NCBI RefSeq assembly: GCF_003352185.1
Contig: NZ_CP029608.1
Span: forward strand, 248,001 to 312,000
Direction of reading: 5' to 3'
Source: Pseudomonas kribbensis
GTDB taxonomy: Bacteria; Pseudomonadota; Gammaproteobacteria; Pseudomonadales; Pseudomonadaceae
Length of the DNA stretch: 64,000 bases
Below, piece after piece: positions 46,581-57,777 of the stretch. The notes under the pieces are model-generated. The model was not told the DNA's origin. It made no database searches and saw only the letters and a list, made by a program, of their open reading frames with translations. Position 1 is the stretch's first letter, and every line of letters starts with the position of its first letter. The position numbers and the translations under genes were made by a program.

Positions 46581-47371
46581 GCGCGCTCCTGCCGCTGAAC
46601 GGCGCTGCGTTGCGAAAATACTTTGGCGAGCACGTGTTCGCGGGTTTCGATGAAGCGCGGATCGGACTTGATCGCCCGCGCCGATTCACCGGCAGCGTAA
46701 CGCTTGCCGAAATCCAGGTGCAGACGCTCGACGATCTGCCCCGGATTCGGTGCCAGCAGAATCAGGTCAGTGGCGAGGAACACCGCTTCTTCAATGTCGT
46801 GGGTAATCAGGAATACCGGTTTGGCGGTGCGTTGCCAGACTTGCAGCAACAGCTCCTGCATCTGTTCGCGGGTGAAGGCGTCGAGGGCACCGAAGGGTTC
46901 GTCCATCAGCAAAACGCGCGGGTCGGCGGCAAGGGCGCGGGCCAGGCCGACACGTTGCTTCTGGCCGCCGGAGAGCTGCCAGATGCGACGCTTTTCAAAA
47001 CCGGAGAGATCGACCAGCGCGAGCATTTCCCGGGCGATCTGTTCGCGTTTGTCTTTGGCCACACCGGCCAGTTCAAGGCCGAAGGCGACGTTGGCCAGCA
47101 CGTCCTGCCAGGGCAGCAGGGCGTCGTCCTGGAACACCACGCCGCGCTCGGCGCTCGGGCCTTTGACCGGCACGTTGTCGAGGGTGATACGGCCGGCGCT
47201 CGGTTCGACGAAACCGGCAATCAGGTTCAACAGCGAAGTCTTGCCACTGCCGGACGGGCCGAGGGCCACCAGCAATTGCTGAGGACCGAGGGTCAGGGAA
47301 ATGTCGGACAGTACCGGTTCCGGGCTGCCGGGATACTGTGCGCTGATGCGCTCCAGCTGTAGCAAGGCCAT
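46577..47371 (-). CDS. tauB: Taurine ABC transporter ATP-binding protein
   Basis: The protein has 264 residues from the ATG at 47371, with GGAG 9 bases upstream; the frame continues upstream into the end of tauA without meaning. Walker [13 protein letters not shown], signature [13 protein letters not shown], Walker [17 protein letters not shown] and H-loop [13 protein letters not shown] fit the nitrate/sulfonate/taurine family. Confidence 0.93.
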   Translation of the reverse strand: MALLQLERISAQYPGSPEPVLSDISLTLGPQQLLVALGPSGSGKTSLLNLIAGFVEPSAGRITLDNVPVKGPSAERGVVFQDDALLPWQDVLANVAFGLELAGVAKDKREQIAREMLALVDLSGFEKRRIWQLSGGQKQRVGLARALAADPRVLLMDEPFGALDAFTREQMQELLLQVWQRTAKPVFLITHDIEEAVFLATDLILLAPNPGQIVERLHLDFGKRYAAGESARAIKSDPRFIETREHVLAKVFSQRSAVQRQERA

Positions 47372-47387
47372 CGCAGTTAACTCCGGA

Positions 47388-48365
47388 TCAGTTGGTGATG
47401 TACTTGGGGGTGACGTACGGCGCGTAGTCCGGCAGTACCGCTTCGACCTTGCCTTGCTCCTTGAGGAACGCAGCGGTGTCGGTGATGGCTTTGGTGGTCG
47501 GCGCGCCGAGGTCACTGACCTGATCCGCCGCCAGCGGGTAGACGTTGCCCTGCAGCAACAATGGAATGTCGCTGGCCTTGGCGCCGGAGAGTTTCACCAG
47601 TTTGTCGACGTTGCTCTGGTTGGCGATCCAGGCTTTCGGATCCTTGCGGTAGTCGGCGTAGGCGTCGAGGGTGACCTTGGCGAATGCAGTGACGATTTCC
47701 GGGTGCTTCTCGGCGAAGTCTTTACGCACGATCCAGGCGTCAAAGGTCGGCGCACCGAACTTGGCCAGTTCACCGGAAGTGATCAGCACTTTGCCGTTTT
47801 CCTTGGCCACACCCAGTGCCGGGTCCCAAACGTAGGTGGCGTCGATGTCACCGCGTTTCCACGCAGCAATGATTGCTGGTGGGGCGAGGTTGAGAACGGT
47901 GACTTTCGAAGGATCGATGTTCCAGTGCTTCAGCGCGGCCAGCAGGCTGTAGTGACCGGTGGACACGAACGGCACGGCGATTTTCTTGCCGACCAGATCC
48001 TGCGGCGTCTTGATGCCGGAGCCGTCGCGGGCGACCAGCGCTTCGGCGGCGCCGATCTGGGTGGCGATGAGGAAGGTTTCCACCGGGACTTTGCGGGTGA
48101 CGGCTGCGGTCAGCGGGCTCGAGCCGAGGTAACCGATCTGCACATCGCCGGAAGCGATGGCCGAGATGACGTCCGCGCCGTTGTCGAACTTGCGCCAGCT
48201 GATGTCGGCCTTGGTGGCTTTTTCATAGGCGCCGTCGGCCTGGGCGACTTTTGCCGGGTCAACGGTGGTCTGGTAGGCGACGGTGAGGTCGGCGGCCTGG
48301 GCCAGGAAACTCGCAGCAGCCAGAGAGGCCACGGCCAGCAGGCGAAGCGGGACATTCAGTTTCAT
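47388..48365 (-). CDS. tauA: Taurine-binding periplasmic protein
   Basis: The protein has 325 residues with a signal peptide ([18 protein letters not shown]). The SsuA/TauA pattern includes [37 protein letters not shown] and [14 protein letters not shown]. It heads tauABCD. The leader has the 12-mer AATAAATAACTT (48433-48444) found also before the TonB receptor at 852, a possible sulfur-starvation control site. Confidence 0.93.
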   Translation of the reverse strand: MKLNVPLRLLAVASLAAASFLAQAADLTVAYQTTVDPAKVAQADGAYEKATKADISWRKFDNGADVISAIASGDVQIGYLGSSPLTAAVTRKVPVETFLIATQIGAAEALVARDGSGIKTPQDLVGKKIAVPFVSTGHYSLLAALKHWNIDPSKVTVLNLAPPAIIAAWKRGDIDATYVWDPALGVAKENGKVLITSGELAKFGAPTFDAWIVRKDFAEKHPEIVTAFAKVTLDAYADYRKDPKAWIANQSNVDKLVKLSGAKASDIPLLLQGNVYPLAADQVSDLGAPTTKAITDTAAFLKEQGKVEAVLPDYAPYVTPKYITN

Positions 48366-48432
48366 TGAAGAGCTCCATATCAGGCGACCGAGGATCGGCG
48401 TGAAAGGAGACTAAATGATCTAAGAAACTAAA

Positions 48433-48444
48433 AATAAATAACTT
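48433..48444. promoter_or_regulatory. A/T-rich 12-mer upstream of tauA
   Basis: AATAAATAACTT on the plus strand, 68 bp before the tauA start (gene on the minus strand). It is identical to the sequence at 785-796. Confidence 0.35.
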
Positions 48445-48496
48445 TTTAGACTTAGCTTATGAGCGGAAAAATCTAAGGGAGGCCGCTGCGCAGTCA

Positions 48497-48560
48497 TTCG
48501 CGAACAGGCTCGCTCCCACAGGAGATTGCAATCCAATGTGGGAGCGAGCCTGCTCGCGAA
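48497..48560. repeat. REPIN (paired REP inverted repeat)
   Basis: Arms of 24 bases (48497-48520 and 48537-48560; core AGGCTCGCTCCCACA) with one mismatch, 16 bp apart. It lies between tauA and gshA and differs in core sequence from the element at 20138-20206. Confidence 0.9.
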
Positions 48561-48583
48561 AAGGTTCGAAGAACCTTCTGATG

Positions 48584-50167
48584 TCAGTTGCTGATCGCCA
48601 GAATGCTCGCCTGATACGACCCGACAAACACATCGAAATCGCCAACTTCGTTCTGCTCCAGCTCGGCCTGTTGCGCCAGCGACGAGCGCGCCAGTTCTTC
48701 AAACTTCGCTTGCTCGTCAGCCGCCAACGGTTCGCTGCGGAAGAACTCGGCGTGGGCCTGGCTCTGGCGCAGGGAGAACTGCGCGAAGCTTTCCTTGTGT
48801 TCGGCCATCGCTGCCAGCACCTGGGCCGAAGGCGTCAGGGACGAATCCTTGACCTTGGCCAGTTGCGCATCGAGGGCCTTGCTGTGGGCGTCGCCGCCGT
48901 GGCTCTGATCCAGCAGCGCGGCCAGCGGAGCGATTTTTTCCAGCAGCTCCGCTGCCCATTCCTTCATGTCGACCGGTTGGCCGTCGCGCTGCAATTGCAG
49001 GCCCGGACGGCGACCTTCCTTGACCACGCTGAGGAAGTTCGACGTGGCGTTGCCGCAGCTGATGTTGGTCAGCAGCGGGCTGTCGTTCAGCGCGCAGTAC
49101 AGCAGGAACGCGTCGAGGAAGCGCGACTCGGTGAGGTCGATGCCCATCGGCAGGAACGGGTTGATGTCCAGGCAGCGCACTTCGACGTACTGGATGCCAC
49201 GGGCCATCAAGGCCTGGATCGGCCGCTCGCCGGTGTAGGTCACGCGTTTCGGGCGGATGTTCGAGTAGTACTCGTTTTCGATCTGCAGGATGTTGGTATT
49301 CAGTTGCACCCACTCGCCATCCTGGTGCGTGCCGACTTCAACGTACGGCGCGTACGGCGTGGCCACCGCCTTGCGCAGGCTGTCGGTGTAGCTGGCCAAG
49401 TCGTTGTAGCAAGGGGTCAGACCGGCCTGGGCGTTGCTCTGGTAACCGAGGTCGCTCATGCGCAGGCTGGTGGCGTAGGGCAGGTACAGGGTGTCCGGAT
49501 CCAGTTGTTCCAGCTGATGCGAGCGGCCGCGCAGGAACCCTGCGTCCAGCGCCGGCGAAGCACCGAACAGGTACATCAGCAGCCAGCTGTAGCGACGGAA
49601 GTTGCGGATCAGCGCGATATAGGACGACGACTGGAAATCCCGGTCGGTGCCGACGAAGCCTTCGGCTTCTTTCAGCAGCGGCCAGAGCTTTTCCGGCAGG
49701 GAGAAGTTGTAGTGAATCCCGGCGATGCACTGCATGGTCTTGCCGTAACGCAGGGCCAGGCCCTTGCGGTAGACGTACTTCAGCTGACCGATGTTGGAGG
49801 TGCCGTAATAGGCGATCGGGATATCTTCCTCGGCCGGCAACGGGCACGGCATCGATGGACTCCACAGGTACTCGTTGCCGAGCTTGCTGTAGGCGAAGCG
49901 ATGAATCTTGTCCAGGCTCGCCAGGGTGTCGGCCGGGTCTGGCAGGGCGGGCGTGATGAATTCCAGCAGCGACTCGGAATAGTCGGTGGTGATCTGTTCG
50001 TTGGTCAGCGCGGAACCCAGGCTTTCGGGGTGCGGCGTTTGCGCCAGTCGACCCTCGCCGGTCACGCGCAGGCATTCACGTTCGATGCCGTGCAGGCACT
50101 GTTCGAGCAGAGAGAGGTTGGCGCGCTCACCGAGCAGAGCCAGGCGGCGGTTGAGAAGTTCGCTCAA
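48584..50167 (-). CDS. gshA: Glutamate-cysteine ligase
   Basis: This enzyme makes gamma-glutamylcysteine, the first step of glutathione synthesis. A TTG start at 50167 gives 527 residues, the length of the P. aeruginosa protein, and has GAAGGA 7 bases upstream; a GTG at 50182 would add five residues. Motifs include [30 protein letters not shown] and [13 protein letters not shown] of the proteobacterial GshA class. It is conserved housekeeping next to tex. Confidence 0.95.
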   Translation of the reverse strand: MSELLNRRLALLGERANLSLLEQCLHGIERECLRVTGEGRLAQTPHPESLGSALTNEQITTDYSESLLEFITPALPDPADTLASLDKIHRFAYSKLGNEYLWSPSMPCPLPAEEDIPIAYYGTSNIGQLKYVYRKGLALRYGKTMQCIAGIHYNFSLPEKLWPLLKEAEGFVGTDRDFQSSSYIALIRNFRRYSWLLMYLFGASPALDAGFLRGRSHQLEQLDPDTLYLPYATSLRMSDLGYQSNAQAGLTPCYNDLASYTDSLRKAVATPYAPYVEVGTHQDGEWVQLNTNILQIENEYYSNIRPKRVTYTGERPIQALMARGIQYVEVRCLDINPFLPMGIDLTESRFLDAFLLYCALNDSPLLTNISCGNATSNFLSVVKEGRRPGLQLQRDGQPVDMKEWAAELLEKIAPLAALLDQSHGGDAHSKALDAQLAKVKDSSLTPSAQVLAAMAEHKESFAQFSLRQSQAHAEFFRSEPLAADEQAKFEELARSSLAQQAELEQNEVGDFDVFVGSYQASILAISN

Positions 50168-50381
50168 TTTGGATTCCTTCACGCGTCAGTCGCCCCAATA
50201 TGGGGGTGGGCAGGACGGTCTACAAGGGTGAAGTTGAAACTGGCGTTTTCGCCTGGTTTTCGGGCCATGAAAGCCCCATTGCAAACGCCAACTTCAGTCC
50301 CTGAATCTGGCAGACGCGGGCGAGGAAAACTCCGACGCTGCGATCACAGCGCCGAAATTAACTCAAATCGATGACGAGTAG

Positions 50382-50765
50382 CTACAGGACAGCGAACGTG
50401 CCTTGCGCTTTTGCGACCAGTTTGTCGCCCTGCATCACGTCGGCTTCGACCACCAGCGTGCGCCGGCCCGGGTGGATCACCCGCGCCGTGCACATCACCT
50501 CGCCTTCGGAGACGGCGCGGATGTAGTTGATCTTGCACTCGATGGTCGCGCTCTGCTGGTCAAAGCCGTGGGTGCTGGAACAGGCCAGCCCCATGGCGAT
50601 ATCGACCAGACTGAACAGCGCGCCGCCGTGCAGCTTGCCGCCGCGGTTGCGCAGTTCGGGTTCCAGCACCAGGGCGACTTGCGCCACCCCGGTTTCCAGG
50701 CTGTGCAGGCGGCAGCCCAACAGCTTGAAAAACGCGCTCTCGACGAGCCCGGCCGGAATCTCCAT
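50382..50765 (-). CDS. PaaI-family hotdog thioesterase
   Basis: The protein has 127 residues. The hotdog motif RNRGGKLHGGALFSLVDIAM (about 41-60) contains the HGG and catalytic Asp/Glu region. Its ATG shares one base with the tex stop, so it is in one transcription unit with tex. The acyl-CoA substrate is unknown. Confidence 0.88.
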   Translation of the reverse strand: MEIPAGLVESAFFKLLGCRLHSLETGVAQVALVLEPELRNRGGKLHGGALFSLVDIAMGLACSSTHGFDQQSATIECKINYIRAVSEGEVMCTARVIHPGRRTLVVEADVMQGDKLVAKAQGTFAVL

Positions 50766-53089
50766 CAGCGTTTCTTCAACTGCTTGGCGTTGGCGAACAG
50801 CGACGCCATCGCGTTATTGGCTGGAGCCGCCGGGGTGCTTTCCTTGCGCGGAGCCGAACCCTGCGACTGGCGTGGCGCCGAGCCCGGACGCGAACCACGG
50901 GCGCCGTCGATTTTCTCGCCCGGAGTATCGCTCATGCGCATCGACAGGCCGACGCGTTTGCGCGGGATGTCGACTTCCATGACCTTCACTTTCACCACGT
51001 CACCGGCCTTCACCGCTTCGCGCGGATCCTTGATGAATTTCTCCGACAGCGCCGAGATGTGTACCAGACCGTCCTGATGCACACCGATGTCGACGAACGC
51101 ACCGAACGCGGTCACGTTGGTCACCACGCCTTCGAGGATCATCCCCAGTTGCAGGTCCTTCAGGTCCTCGACGCCTTCCTGGAACTCGGCGGTCTTGAAC
51201 TCCGGACGCGGGTCGCGGCCCGGTTTCTCCAGTTCCTGCAGGATGTCGGTGACGGTTGGCAGACCGAAGGTCTCGTCGGTGAACTTCTTCGGATCCAGGC
51301 GCTTGAGGAACCCGGCATCGCCGATCAGCGAGCGGATATCGCGGTCGGTTTCAGCGGCGATGCGTTGCACCAGCGGATAGGCTTCCGGGTGAACGGCCGA
51401 GGAGTCCAGCGGGTTGTCGCCGTTCATCACGCGCAGGAAGCCGGCGGCCTGTTCGAAGGTTTTCTCGCCCAGGCGAGCAACTTTCTTCAGCGCAGCACGG
51501 GTCTTGAATGCGCCGTGCTCGTCACGGTGAGTCACGATGTTCTGCGCCAGGGTCGCGTTGAGGCCGGAGATCCGCGCCAGCAGCGCCACGGACGCGGTGT
51601 TCACGTCCACGCCCACGGCGTTCACGCAGTCCTCGACCACGGCGTCCAGGCCGCGCGCCAGTTTCAGCTGCGACACGTCGTGCTGGTACTGGCCCACACC
51701 GATGGACTTCGGATCGATCTTCACCAGCTCGGCCAGTGGATCCTGCAGGCGACGAGCAATCGATACCGCGCCACGGATCGACACGTCGAGATCCGGGAAT
51801 TCCTTGGCCGCCAGTTCCGATGCCGAGTACACCGATGCGCCAGCTTCGGAGACCATGACCTTGGTCATTTTCATCGCTGGATATTTTTTGATCAGCTCGA
51901 TGGCCAGTTTGTCGGTCTCACGGCTGGCGGTGCCGTTGCCGATGGCGATCAGGTCGACCGAGTGCTTGGCGCACAAGGCGGCCAGGATGGCGATGGTCTG
52001 ATCCCACTTGTTGTGCGGCACGTGCGGGTAAACCGTGGCGTGATCCAGCAGCTTGCCGGTGGAGTCGACCACCGCGACCTTGCAACCGGTACGCAGGCCC
52101 GGGTCGAGGCCCAGAGTGGCGCGCGGGCCGGCCGGGGCGGCCAGCAGCAGGTCGTGCAGGTTGTGGGCGAACACGTTGATCGCCTCGGTTTCGGCGCCGT
52201 CGCGCAGCTCGCCGAGCAGGTCGGTTTCCAGGTGGGTGTAGAGCTTGACCTTCCAGGTCCAGCGCACCACTTCACCCAGCCATTTGTCGGCCGGACGGTT
52301 CTGGTTCTGGATGCCGACGTGCTGGCCGATCATGCCTTCGCACGGGTGCAGGGTGCCCGGCAGTTCTTCGCCGACTTTCAGCGCAGAGCTGAGAATGCCT
52401 TCGTTGCGGCCACGGAAAATCGCCAGCGCGCGGTGCGACGGCATGCTTTTCAGTGGTTCGTCGTGTTCGAAGTAGTCGCGGAACTTGGCGCCTTCCTCTT
52501 CCTTGCCGGCGATCACGCGGGCGCTGAGGGTGGCTTCCTGCTTCAAATAATTGCGCAGTTTGTCCAGCAGGTTGGCGTCTTCGGCGAAGCGCTCCATGAG
52601 GATGTACTTGGCGCCTTCCAGCGCTGCCTTGGCGTCGGCGACGCCTTTTTCGGCGTCGACGAAGCGTGCGGCTTCGGTTTCCGGGGCCAGGCTCGGGTCG
52701 TTGAACAGACCGTCGGCCAGTTCGCCGAGGCCGGCTTCCAGGGCGATCTGGCCCTTGGTGCGGCGCTTCTGCTTGTACGGCAGGTACAAGTCTTCGAGGC
52801 GGGTCTTGGTGTCGGCGAGTTTGATTTCGCGCTCCAGCTCAGGGGTGAGTTTGCCCTGCTCCTGGATGCTGGAAAGGATGCTGATGCGCCGTTCGTCGAG
52901 TTCTCGCAGGTAGCGCAGACGCTCTTCCAGATGACGCAGCTGAGTGTCATCGAGGCTGCCGGTCACTTCTTTCCGGTAACGGGCGATGAAGGGAACGGTA
53001 GAGCCTTCATCGAGTAGCGCGACGGCCGCTTCGACCTGTTGCGGGCGTACGCCGAGTTCCTCGGCGATGCGGCTGTTGATGCTGTCCAT
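50765..53089 (-). CDS. tex: Tex-family RNA-binding transcriptional accessory protein
   Basis: The protein has 774 residues from the ATG at 53089 (AGGTGG upstream). Domains in order: N-terminal HTH-like Tex domain, YqgF-like nuclease fold (about 325-450; [19 protein letters not shown]), helix-hairpin-helix pair (about 500-565; [20 protein letters not shown]) and S1 RNA-binding domain near 650-720 ([20 protein letters not shown]), then a basic tail. It is a conserved nucleic-acid-binding factor of Pseudomonas. Confidence 0.95.
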   Translation of the reverse strand: MDSINSRIAEELGVRPQQVEAAVALLDEGSTVPFIARYRKEVTGSLDDTQLRHLEERLRYLRELDERRISILSSIQEQGKLTPELEREIKLADTKTRLEDLYLPYKQKRRTKGQIALEAGLGELADGLFNDPSLAPETEAARFVDAEKGVADAKAALEGAKYILMERFAEDANLLDKLRNYLKQEATLSARVIAGKEEEGAKFRDYFEHDEPLKSMPSHRALAIFRGRNEGILSSALKVGEELPGTLHPCEGMIGQHVGIQNQNRPADKWLGEVVRWTWKVKLYTHLETDLLGELRDGAETEAINVFAHNLHDLLLAAPAGPRATLGLDPGLRTGCKVAVVDSTGKLLDHATVYPHVPHNKWDQTIAILAALCAKHSVDLIAIGNGTASRETDKLAIELIKKYPAMKMTKVMVSEAGASVYSASELAAKEFPDLDVSIRGAVSIARRLQDPLAELVKIDPKSIGVGQYQHDVSQLKLARGLDAVVEDCVNAVGVDVNTASVALLARISGLNATLAQNIVTHRDEHGAFKTRAALKKVARLGEKTFEQAAGFLRVMNGDNPLDSSAVHPEAYPLVQRIAAETDRDIRSLIGDAGFLKRLDPKKFTDETFGLPTVTDILQELEKPGRDPRPEFKTAEFQEGVEDLKDLQLGMILEGVVTNVTAFGAFVDIGVHQDGLVHISALSEKFIKDPREAVKAGDVVKVKVMEVDIPRKRVGLSMRMSDTPGEKIDGARGSRPGSAPRQSQGSAPRKESTPAAPANNAMASLFANAKQLKKR

Positions 53090-53448
53090 AAAACCACCTG
53101 ACAAATTGTGAAAGCAGGCTCGCAGGCGCATAAATAAGGGCCCGGAGTCTGGTGGGGCGGCCTGACGCTTGCCGCTGCCTGGGTCAAAAGGCATTCCATT
53201 GACCCGTGAAATCGAACAATTACTGCGGCGCCCATGAAAATAAGGACGGCCACCTGCGGTAACGATTCAGACGTTGCCTGGCACAAAAGGCCGCGCATTA
53301 TAACCGGCGTTCTGTCATTCGGGGGCGACACGGTCTGTAGGCTCAAGCCCCGGTTTTCTGGCAGTGAAGGAAAAATCTGCTAACAATGCACACGGTGCGT
53401 ATAACGGCAGCTACGCCATAATGCGCGCCGAGCTAAAAGGAGCATCCA
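53090..53448. other. Divergent tex / ompR intergenic region
   Basis: About 360 bp carrying the promoters of both genes. Over 53090-53330 it is mostly without structure; nearer ompR is an A-rich stretch (GAAGGAAAAATCTGCTAACA) and a strong AAAAGGAG ribosome site. No gene is supported. Confidence 0.4.
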
Positions 53449-54189
53449 ATGAGCAGCACTGCACAAACTGCTGAAGGCGAAAAAATTCTTATTGTTGACG
53501 ACGATCCGGGGCTGAGCAGCCTGCTGGAACGCTTCTTCGTCAGCAAGGGCTACCGTGCCCGCGCCGTACCGAACACCGAGCAGATGGATCGTCTGCTGTC
53601 CCGTGAAGTGTTCAACCTGGTCGTTCTCGACCTGATGCTGCCAGGCGAAGACGGCCTGACCGCTTGCCGTCGCCTGCGTGGCGCGAACAATCAGATCCCG
53701 ATCATCATGCTCACCGCCAAGGGCGACGAGCTGAGCCGGATCAAGGGCCTGGAACTGGGCGCCGACGATTACCTGGCCAAGCCGTTCAACCCGGACGAAC
53801 TGATGGCCCGCGTCAAAGCCGTGCTGCGCCGTCAGGCCGCACCGGTGCCGGGCGCGCCGGGCAGCGAAGAAGAGAACGTCACGTTCGGTGACTACGTACT
53901 GTCCCTGGCCACCCGCGAACTCAAGCGCGGCGACGAAGTGCACATGCTCACCACCGGTGAGTTTGCGGTACTCAAGGCCCTGGTGATGAACGCCCGTCAG
54001 CCGCTGACCCGCGACAAGCTGATGAACCTGGCCCGTGGCCGGGAGTGGGATGCCCTGGAGCGTTCCATCGACGTGCAGATTTCCCGTCTGCGCCGGATGA
54101 TCGAACCCGATCCGTCCAAACCACGCTACATCCAGACTGTCTGGGGCGTGGGTTATGTGTTCGTGCCGGATGGCAACTCCACCAAGTGA
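53449..54189 (+). CDS. ompR: OmpR-family response regulator (AmgR in P. aeruginosa)
   Basis: The protein has 246 residues with AAAAGGAG before the ATG. The receiver domain has the acidic pocket (ILIVDDDPG) and phospho-acceptor D61 (VVLDLMLPGEDG). A C-terminal winged helix (LTTGEFAVLKALVMNARQPL) binds DNA. With the following sensor gene it forms a two-component system that in P. aeruginosa (AmgRS) answers envelope stress and aminoglycosides. Confidence 0.95.
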   Translation: MSSTAQTAEGEKILIVDDDPGLSSLLERFFVSKGYRARAVPNTEQMDRLLSREVFNLVVLDLMLPGEDGLTACRRLRGANNQIPIIMLTAKGDELSRIKGLELGADDYLAKPFNPDELMARVKAVLRRQAAPVPGAPGSEEENVTFGDYVLSLATRELKRGDEVHMLTTGEFAVLKALVMNARQPLTRDKLMNLARGREWDALERSIDVQISRLRRMIEPDPSKPRYIQTVWGVGYVFVPDGNSTK

Positions 54190-54209
54190 CGGGTGATTTG
54201 TAGGAGCGG

Positions 54210-54277
54210 GTCTGCGGGAAACGGTCGAAAGCGCCGGCTCCGCAGACTCGTTATCCGCAATATGCGAGCATTGCTCG
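54210..54277. repeat. Short palindromes between ompR and envZ
   Basis: GTCTGCGG at 54210-54217 pairs with CCGCAGAC at 54240-54247, and CGAGCATTGCTCG at 54265-54277 is a palindrome. They fill most of the 114-bp gap and could form an RNA stem that sets the envZ level relative to ompR. Confidence 0.4.
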
Positions 54278-54303
54278 ATCCTGCAAGTGCGTAGCGGTTA
54301 TCC

Positions 54304-55617
54304 ATGAAAACCCCTGTCTGGTTCCCCCAAAGTTTCTTCTCCCGCACCCTCTGGCTGGTGCTCATCGTCGTATTGTTCTCCAAGGCACTGACCCTGGTTT
54401 ATCTGTTGATGAACGAGGACGTGCTGGTGGATCGTCAATACAGCCACGGCGTCGCCCTGACGCTGCGTGCCTATTGGGCCGCCGATGAAGAAAACCGTGC
54501 GAAGATCGCCGATGCCGCGACCCTGATCCGGGTGGTCGGTGCCGGTGTGCCGGAAGGCGAACAGCACTGGCCGTACAGCGAAATCTACCAGCGGCAGATG
54601 CAGGCGGAATTGGGTGCCGACACCGAGGTTCGACTGCGCATGCATTCGCCGCCGGCGTTGTGGGTGCGCGCGCCGAGCCTGGGTGACGGGTGGCTGAAAG
54701 TGCCGTTGTACCCGCATCCGCTGCGCGGCCAGAAAATCTGGAACGTGCTCGGCTGGTTCCTCGCCATCGGTCTGCTCTCGACCGCTTCCGCATGGATTTT
54801 CGTCAGCCAGCTCAATCAGCCTTTGAAGCGTCTGGTATATGCCGCGCGGCAACTCGGTCAGGGCCGCAGCGTGCGCCTGCCGATCAGCGATACACCCAGC
54901 GAAATGACCGAGGTTTATCGCGCCTTCAACCAGATGGCTGAAGACGTCGAGCAGGCCGGTCGTGAACGAGAACTGATGCTCGCCGGGGTTTCCCATGACT
55001 TGCGTACGCCGTTGACCCGCCTGCGACTGTCGCTGGAACTGATGGGCGACCGCACCGACCTGACCGACGATATGGTGCGCGACATCGAAGACATGGACGC
55101 GATTCTCGACCAGTTCCTCGCGTTCATTCGCGATGGTCGGGACGAGTCGGTGGAAGAAGTGGATCTGAGCGATCTGGTGCGAGAAGTCGCGGCACCGTAC
55201 AACCAGAGTGAAGAGAAAGTGCGATTGCGTCTGGAACCGATCCAGCCGTTCCCGCTGCGTCGAGTGTCGATGAAACGTCTGTTGAACAACCTGATCGGCA
55301 ACGCACTGAACCATGCCGGCGGTAGCGTGGATGTCGCGGCCTATGTGTCCGGCGACACCAGCGCACCGTACGTGGTGCTGAGCGTGATGGACCGTGGGGC
55401 AGGGATCGATCCGTCGGAGCTTGAGGCGATCTTCAACCCGTTCACCCGTGGCGATCGGGCGCGGGGCGGGAAGGGCACCGGGCTGGGGCTGGCGATCGTG
55501 AAACGGATTGCTTCGATGCACGGTGGCAATGTCGAATTGCGTAACCGCTCCGGGGGCGGGCTGGAGGCGCGGGTGCGCTTGCCGTTGGGATTGATGCTGC
55601 CAAGAGATGCCGTTTAA
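54304..55617 (+). CDS. envZ: EnvZ-family sensor histidine kinase (AmgS in P. aeruginosa)
   Basis: The protein has 437 residues with two membrane helices (about 13-32 and 155-178) around a periplasmic sensor. HAMP domain (about 180-230), H-box AGVSHDLRTPLTRLRL with the phosphorylated His, N-box LLNNLIGNALNHAGG and G-boxes DRGAGID and GKGTGLGLAIV follow. It phosphorylates the OmpR protein encoded upstream. Confidence 0.95.
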   Translation: MKTPVWFPQSFFSRTLWLVLIVVLFSKALTLVYLLMNEDVLVDRQYSHGVALTLRAYWAADEENRAKIADAATLIRVVGAGVPEGEQHWPYSEIYQRQMQAELGADTEVRLRMHSPPALWVRAPSLGDGWLKVPLYPHPLRGQKIWNVLGWFLAIGLLSTASAWIFVSQLNQPLKRLVYAARQLGQGRSVRLPISDTPSEMTEVYRAFNQMAEDVEQAGRERELMLAGVSHDLRTPLTRLRLSLELMGDRTDLTDDMVRDIEDMDAILDQFLAFIRDGRDESVEEVDLSDLVREVAAPYNQSEEKVRLRLEPIQPFPLRRVSMKRLLNNLIGNALNHAGGSVDVAAYVSGDTSAPYVVLSVMDRGAGIDPSELEAIFNPFTRGDRARGGKGTGLGLAIVKRIASMHGGNVELRNRSGGGLEARVRLPLGLMLPRDAV

Positions 55618-55635
55618 CGGCAGCCACAAGCTACT

Positions 55636-55689
55636 AGCTTCGAGCTGCAAGTAAACGCGGATTTTACTCGCCGCTTGCAGCTCGTAGCT
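55636..55689. repeat. Extragenic inverted repeat between envZ and rimK
   Basis: Sixteen-base arms (AGCTTCGAGCTGCAAG at 55636-55651, partner at 55674-55689) with one mismatch. An inner repeat (GTAAA/TTTAC) shortens the loop. It is a second REP type in this genome. Confidence 0.75.
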
Positions 55690-55702
55690 CGCCGCTGTTT
55701 TT

Positions 55703-56608
55703 CTATCCCTTGCCTTTGGTGCGGGTCATGTTCGGCCCGCCATTCTTCTCAAGGTGTTCGATGATGATCCCCGCCACGTTCTTGCCGGTGGTGGTCTCGA
55801 TCCCTTCCAGGCCCGGCGACGAGTTCACTTCCATCACCAGCGGCCCGTGATTCGAACGCAGGATATCCACGCCCGCCACCGCCAGGCCCATGACCTTGGC
55901 GGCGCGCAATGCGGTCATGCGTTCCTCCGGAGTGATCTTGATCAGGCTGGCACTGCCACCCCGGTGCAGGTTGGAGCGGAATTCACCCGGTTTGGCCTGG
56001 CGCTTCATTGCCGCGATCACCTTGTCGCCGACCACGAAGCAGCGGATGTCCGCGCCGCCGGCCTCCTTGATGTATTCCTGCACCATGATGTTCTGTTTCA
56101 GGCCCATGAAGGCCTCGATTACCGACTCCGCCGCTGTTGCGGTTTCGCACAGCACCACGCCGATGCCCTGGGTGCCTTCCAGCACCTTGATCACCAGCGG
56201 CGCGCCGTTGACCATGTCGATCAGGTCGGGAATGTCGTCCGGCGAGTGGGCGAACCCGGTCACCGGCAGGCCGATACCCCGGCGTGACAGCAATTGCAGC
56301 GAACGCAGTTTGTCCCGGGAGCGGGCGATGGCCACCGATTCGTTGAGCGGAAACACCCCCATCATTTCGAACTGGCGCAGCACCGCGCAGCCATAGAACG
56401 TCACCGATGCGCCGATCCGCGGGATCACCGCGTCGAAGCCTTCCAGCGGTTTGCCGCGATAGTGGATCTGCGGCTTGTGGCTGGCGATGTTCATGTAGGC
56501 GCGCAAGGTGTCGATCACTACCATTTCATGCCCGCGTTCGATTCCGGCTTCGACCAGACGGCGGGTGGAATACAGACGCGGATTCCGCGACAGCACAGCG
56601 ATCTTCAT
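55703..56608 (-). CDS. rimK: RimK, ribosomal protein S6 glutamate ligase
   Basis: The protein has 301 residues, an ATP-grasp enzyme that adds glutamate to ribosomal protein S6. It shows [19 protein letters not shown] and [19 protein letters not shown]. It overlaps rimB by 4 bp. In P. fluorescens the RimABK system changes the proteome in response to cyclic-di-GMP. Confidence 0.94.
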   Translation of the reverse strand: MKIAVLSRNPRLYSTRRLVEAGIERGHEMVVIDTLRAYMNIASHKPQIHYRGKPLEGFDAVIPRIGASVTFYGCAVLRQFEMMGVFPLNESVAIARSRDKLRSLQLLSRRGIGLPVTGFAHSPDDIPDLIDMVNGAPLVIKVLEGTQGIGVVLCETATAAESVIEAFMGLKQNIMVQEYIKEAGGADIRCFVVGDKVIAAMKRQAKPGEFRSNLHRGGSASLIKITPEERMTALRAAKVMGLAVAGVDILRSNHGPLVMEVNSSPGLEGIETTTGKNVAGIIIEHLEKNGGPNMTRTKGKG

Positions 56609-57084
56609 GCAACACCTGTGGAGGAGGTAGATACCGGGAACACCGGCTTGTCTTGTACATATTTGATGCCCGGATTGACCACCAACTGGCCGTCGATCAG
56701 GGCTTTGGAACCGAGCAACAGGCGATAGCGCATGGACTTGCGGCAGGCGAGGGTGAACTCGACCGGCCAGACCCGATCACCGAGGGCCAGGGTGGTACTG
56801 ATCACGTAGCGCACCTGGGCCTGGCCGTTGGAACTCTTGATGGTCTTGCGGGTGACCAGCGGCGCTTCGCAACGCCGGTGGCGCAACTGCACCACCGTGC
56901 CCAGGTGCGCGGTGAAGCGCACCCACTTCTCGCCGTCCCGTTCGAACGGCTCGATGTCGGTGGCGTGCAGGCTGGAGGTGCTGGCGCCGGTGTCGATTTT
57001 CGCCCGAAGGCCCGCGACTCCCAGATCCGGGAGCGCCACCCACTCGCGCAGACCGACAACGGTCAAATGGTCAAATGTCTTCAA
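56605..57084 (-). CDS. rimB: RimB-type ATP-dependent zinc protease (retropepsin-like)
   Basis: The domain begins at [20 protein letters not shown]. The start is uncertain: a TTG at 57084 gives 159 residues and a GTG at 57144 gives 179; neither has a clear ribosome site. The retropepsin-like motif [16 protein letters not shown] carries the catalytic Asp. RimB trims glutamates added by RimK. I see no separate rimA gene in the 218 bp upstream. Confidence 0.85.
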   Translation of the reverse strand: MKTFDHLTVVGLREWVALPDLGVAGLRAKIDTGASTSSLHATDIEPFERDGEKWVRFTAHLGTVVQLRHRRCEAPLVTRKTIKSSNGQAQVRYVISTTLALGDRVWPVEFTLACRKSMRYRLLLGSKALIDGQLVVNPGIKYVQDKPVFPVSTSSTGVA

Positions 57085-57302
57085 AAAAATGCTCAACCGG
57101 TGAAAACCGATCAGCCCGCAGGGGGCCGGATTTGCGGTATTCACGCAGAATAGTGGTTAAAAGGCGACAGATATCTACGGCCCGGATTGGCGCCATCTCA
57201 AGCACGCCCCGGAATGTGCGCATTGTAATCCGGGACGGTGCAATTCATGGCACGACAGAAACGGTAGTACAGTTCATCAATATTTCAGAATGAGGAAATT
57301 CC

Positions 57303-57710
57303 ATGGCACAAAAAAGCGAAGAGGACGACAAGGTCCGTCTCGATAAATGGTTGTGGGCTGCACGTTTTTTCAAAACCCGTGCCTTGGCCAAAGCCGCCAT
57401 TGAAAGCGGCAAGGTGCATTGTCGGGGAGAGCGCTGCAAGCCTGGCAAAGAGCCACGCATCGGCGATGAATTCGAGATTCGCACCGGCTTCGATGAAAAG
57501 ACTGTTGTGGTGCAAGCCCTGTCGATCGTGCGTCGTGGCGCGCCGGAAGCGCAGACGCTGTATGCCGAGACCGAGGCCAGTATCGCCAAGCGCGAGGCGG
57601 CTGCGGCGATGCGCAGGGCTGGCGCGCTGGGCGTGACCACCGATGGCAAACCGAGCAAGAAACAGCGCCGGGATCTGTTTAAATTTCGTGGGAACAGTGG
57701 CGGAGAATAA
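57303..57710 (+). CDS. hslR: Hsp15, S4-domain ribosome-associated heat-shock protein
   Basis: The protein has 135 residues. The N-terminal S4 RNA-binding domain (VRLDKWLWAARFFKTRALAK, GKVHCRGERCKPG) is followed by a basic tail (GKPSKKQRRDLFKFRG). It binds the 50S subunit carrying a stalled nascent chain. It is divergent from rimB-rimK and its stop lies within a strong bidirectional terminator. Confidence 0.94.
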   Translation: MAQKSEEDDKVRLDKWLWAARFFKTRALAKAAIESGKVHCRGERCKPGKEPRIGDEFEIRTGFDEKTVVVQALSIVRRGAPEAQTLYAETEASIAKREAAAAMRRAGALGVTTDGKPSKKQRRDLFKFRGNSGGE

Positions 57711-57764
57711 AAAATCGCAGCCTGCCGGTCCTGACTCAAGACTCGTCAATGGCTGCGATTTTTT
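57709..57764. terminator. Bidirectional terminator between hslR and the PAP2 gene
   Basis: Perfect 14-base arms (AAAAAATCGCAGCC at 57709-57722, partner at 57751-57764) with T runs on both strands. The hslR stop codon overlaps its start. Confidence 0.92.
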
Positions 57765-57777
57765 TAGCGGTCGTCGA

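Noticed and set aside
48536..50374. 612-codon open frame antisense to gshA
   Set aside because: Shadow of gshA; it starts in the REPIN and lacks expression signals.
51059..53017. 652-codon open frame antisense to tex
   Set aside because: Tex is certain on the other strand; the antisense translation is low-complexity and matches nothing.
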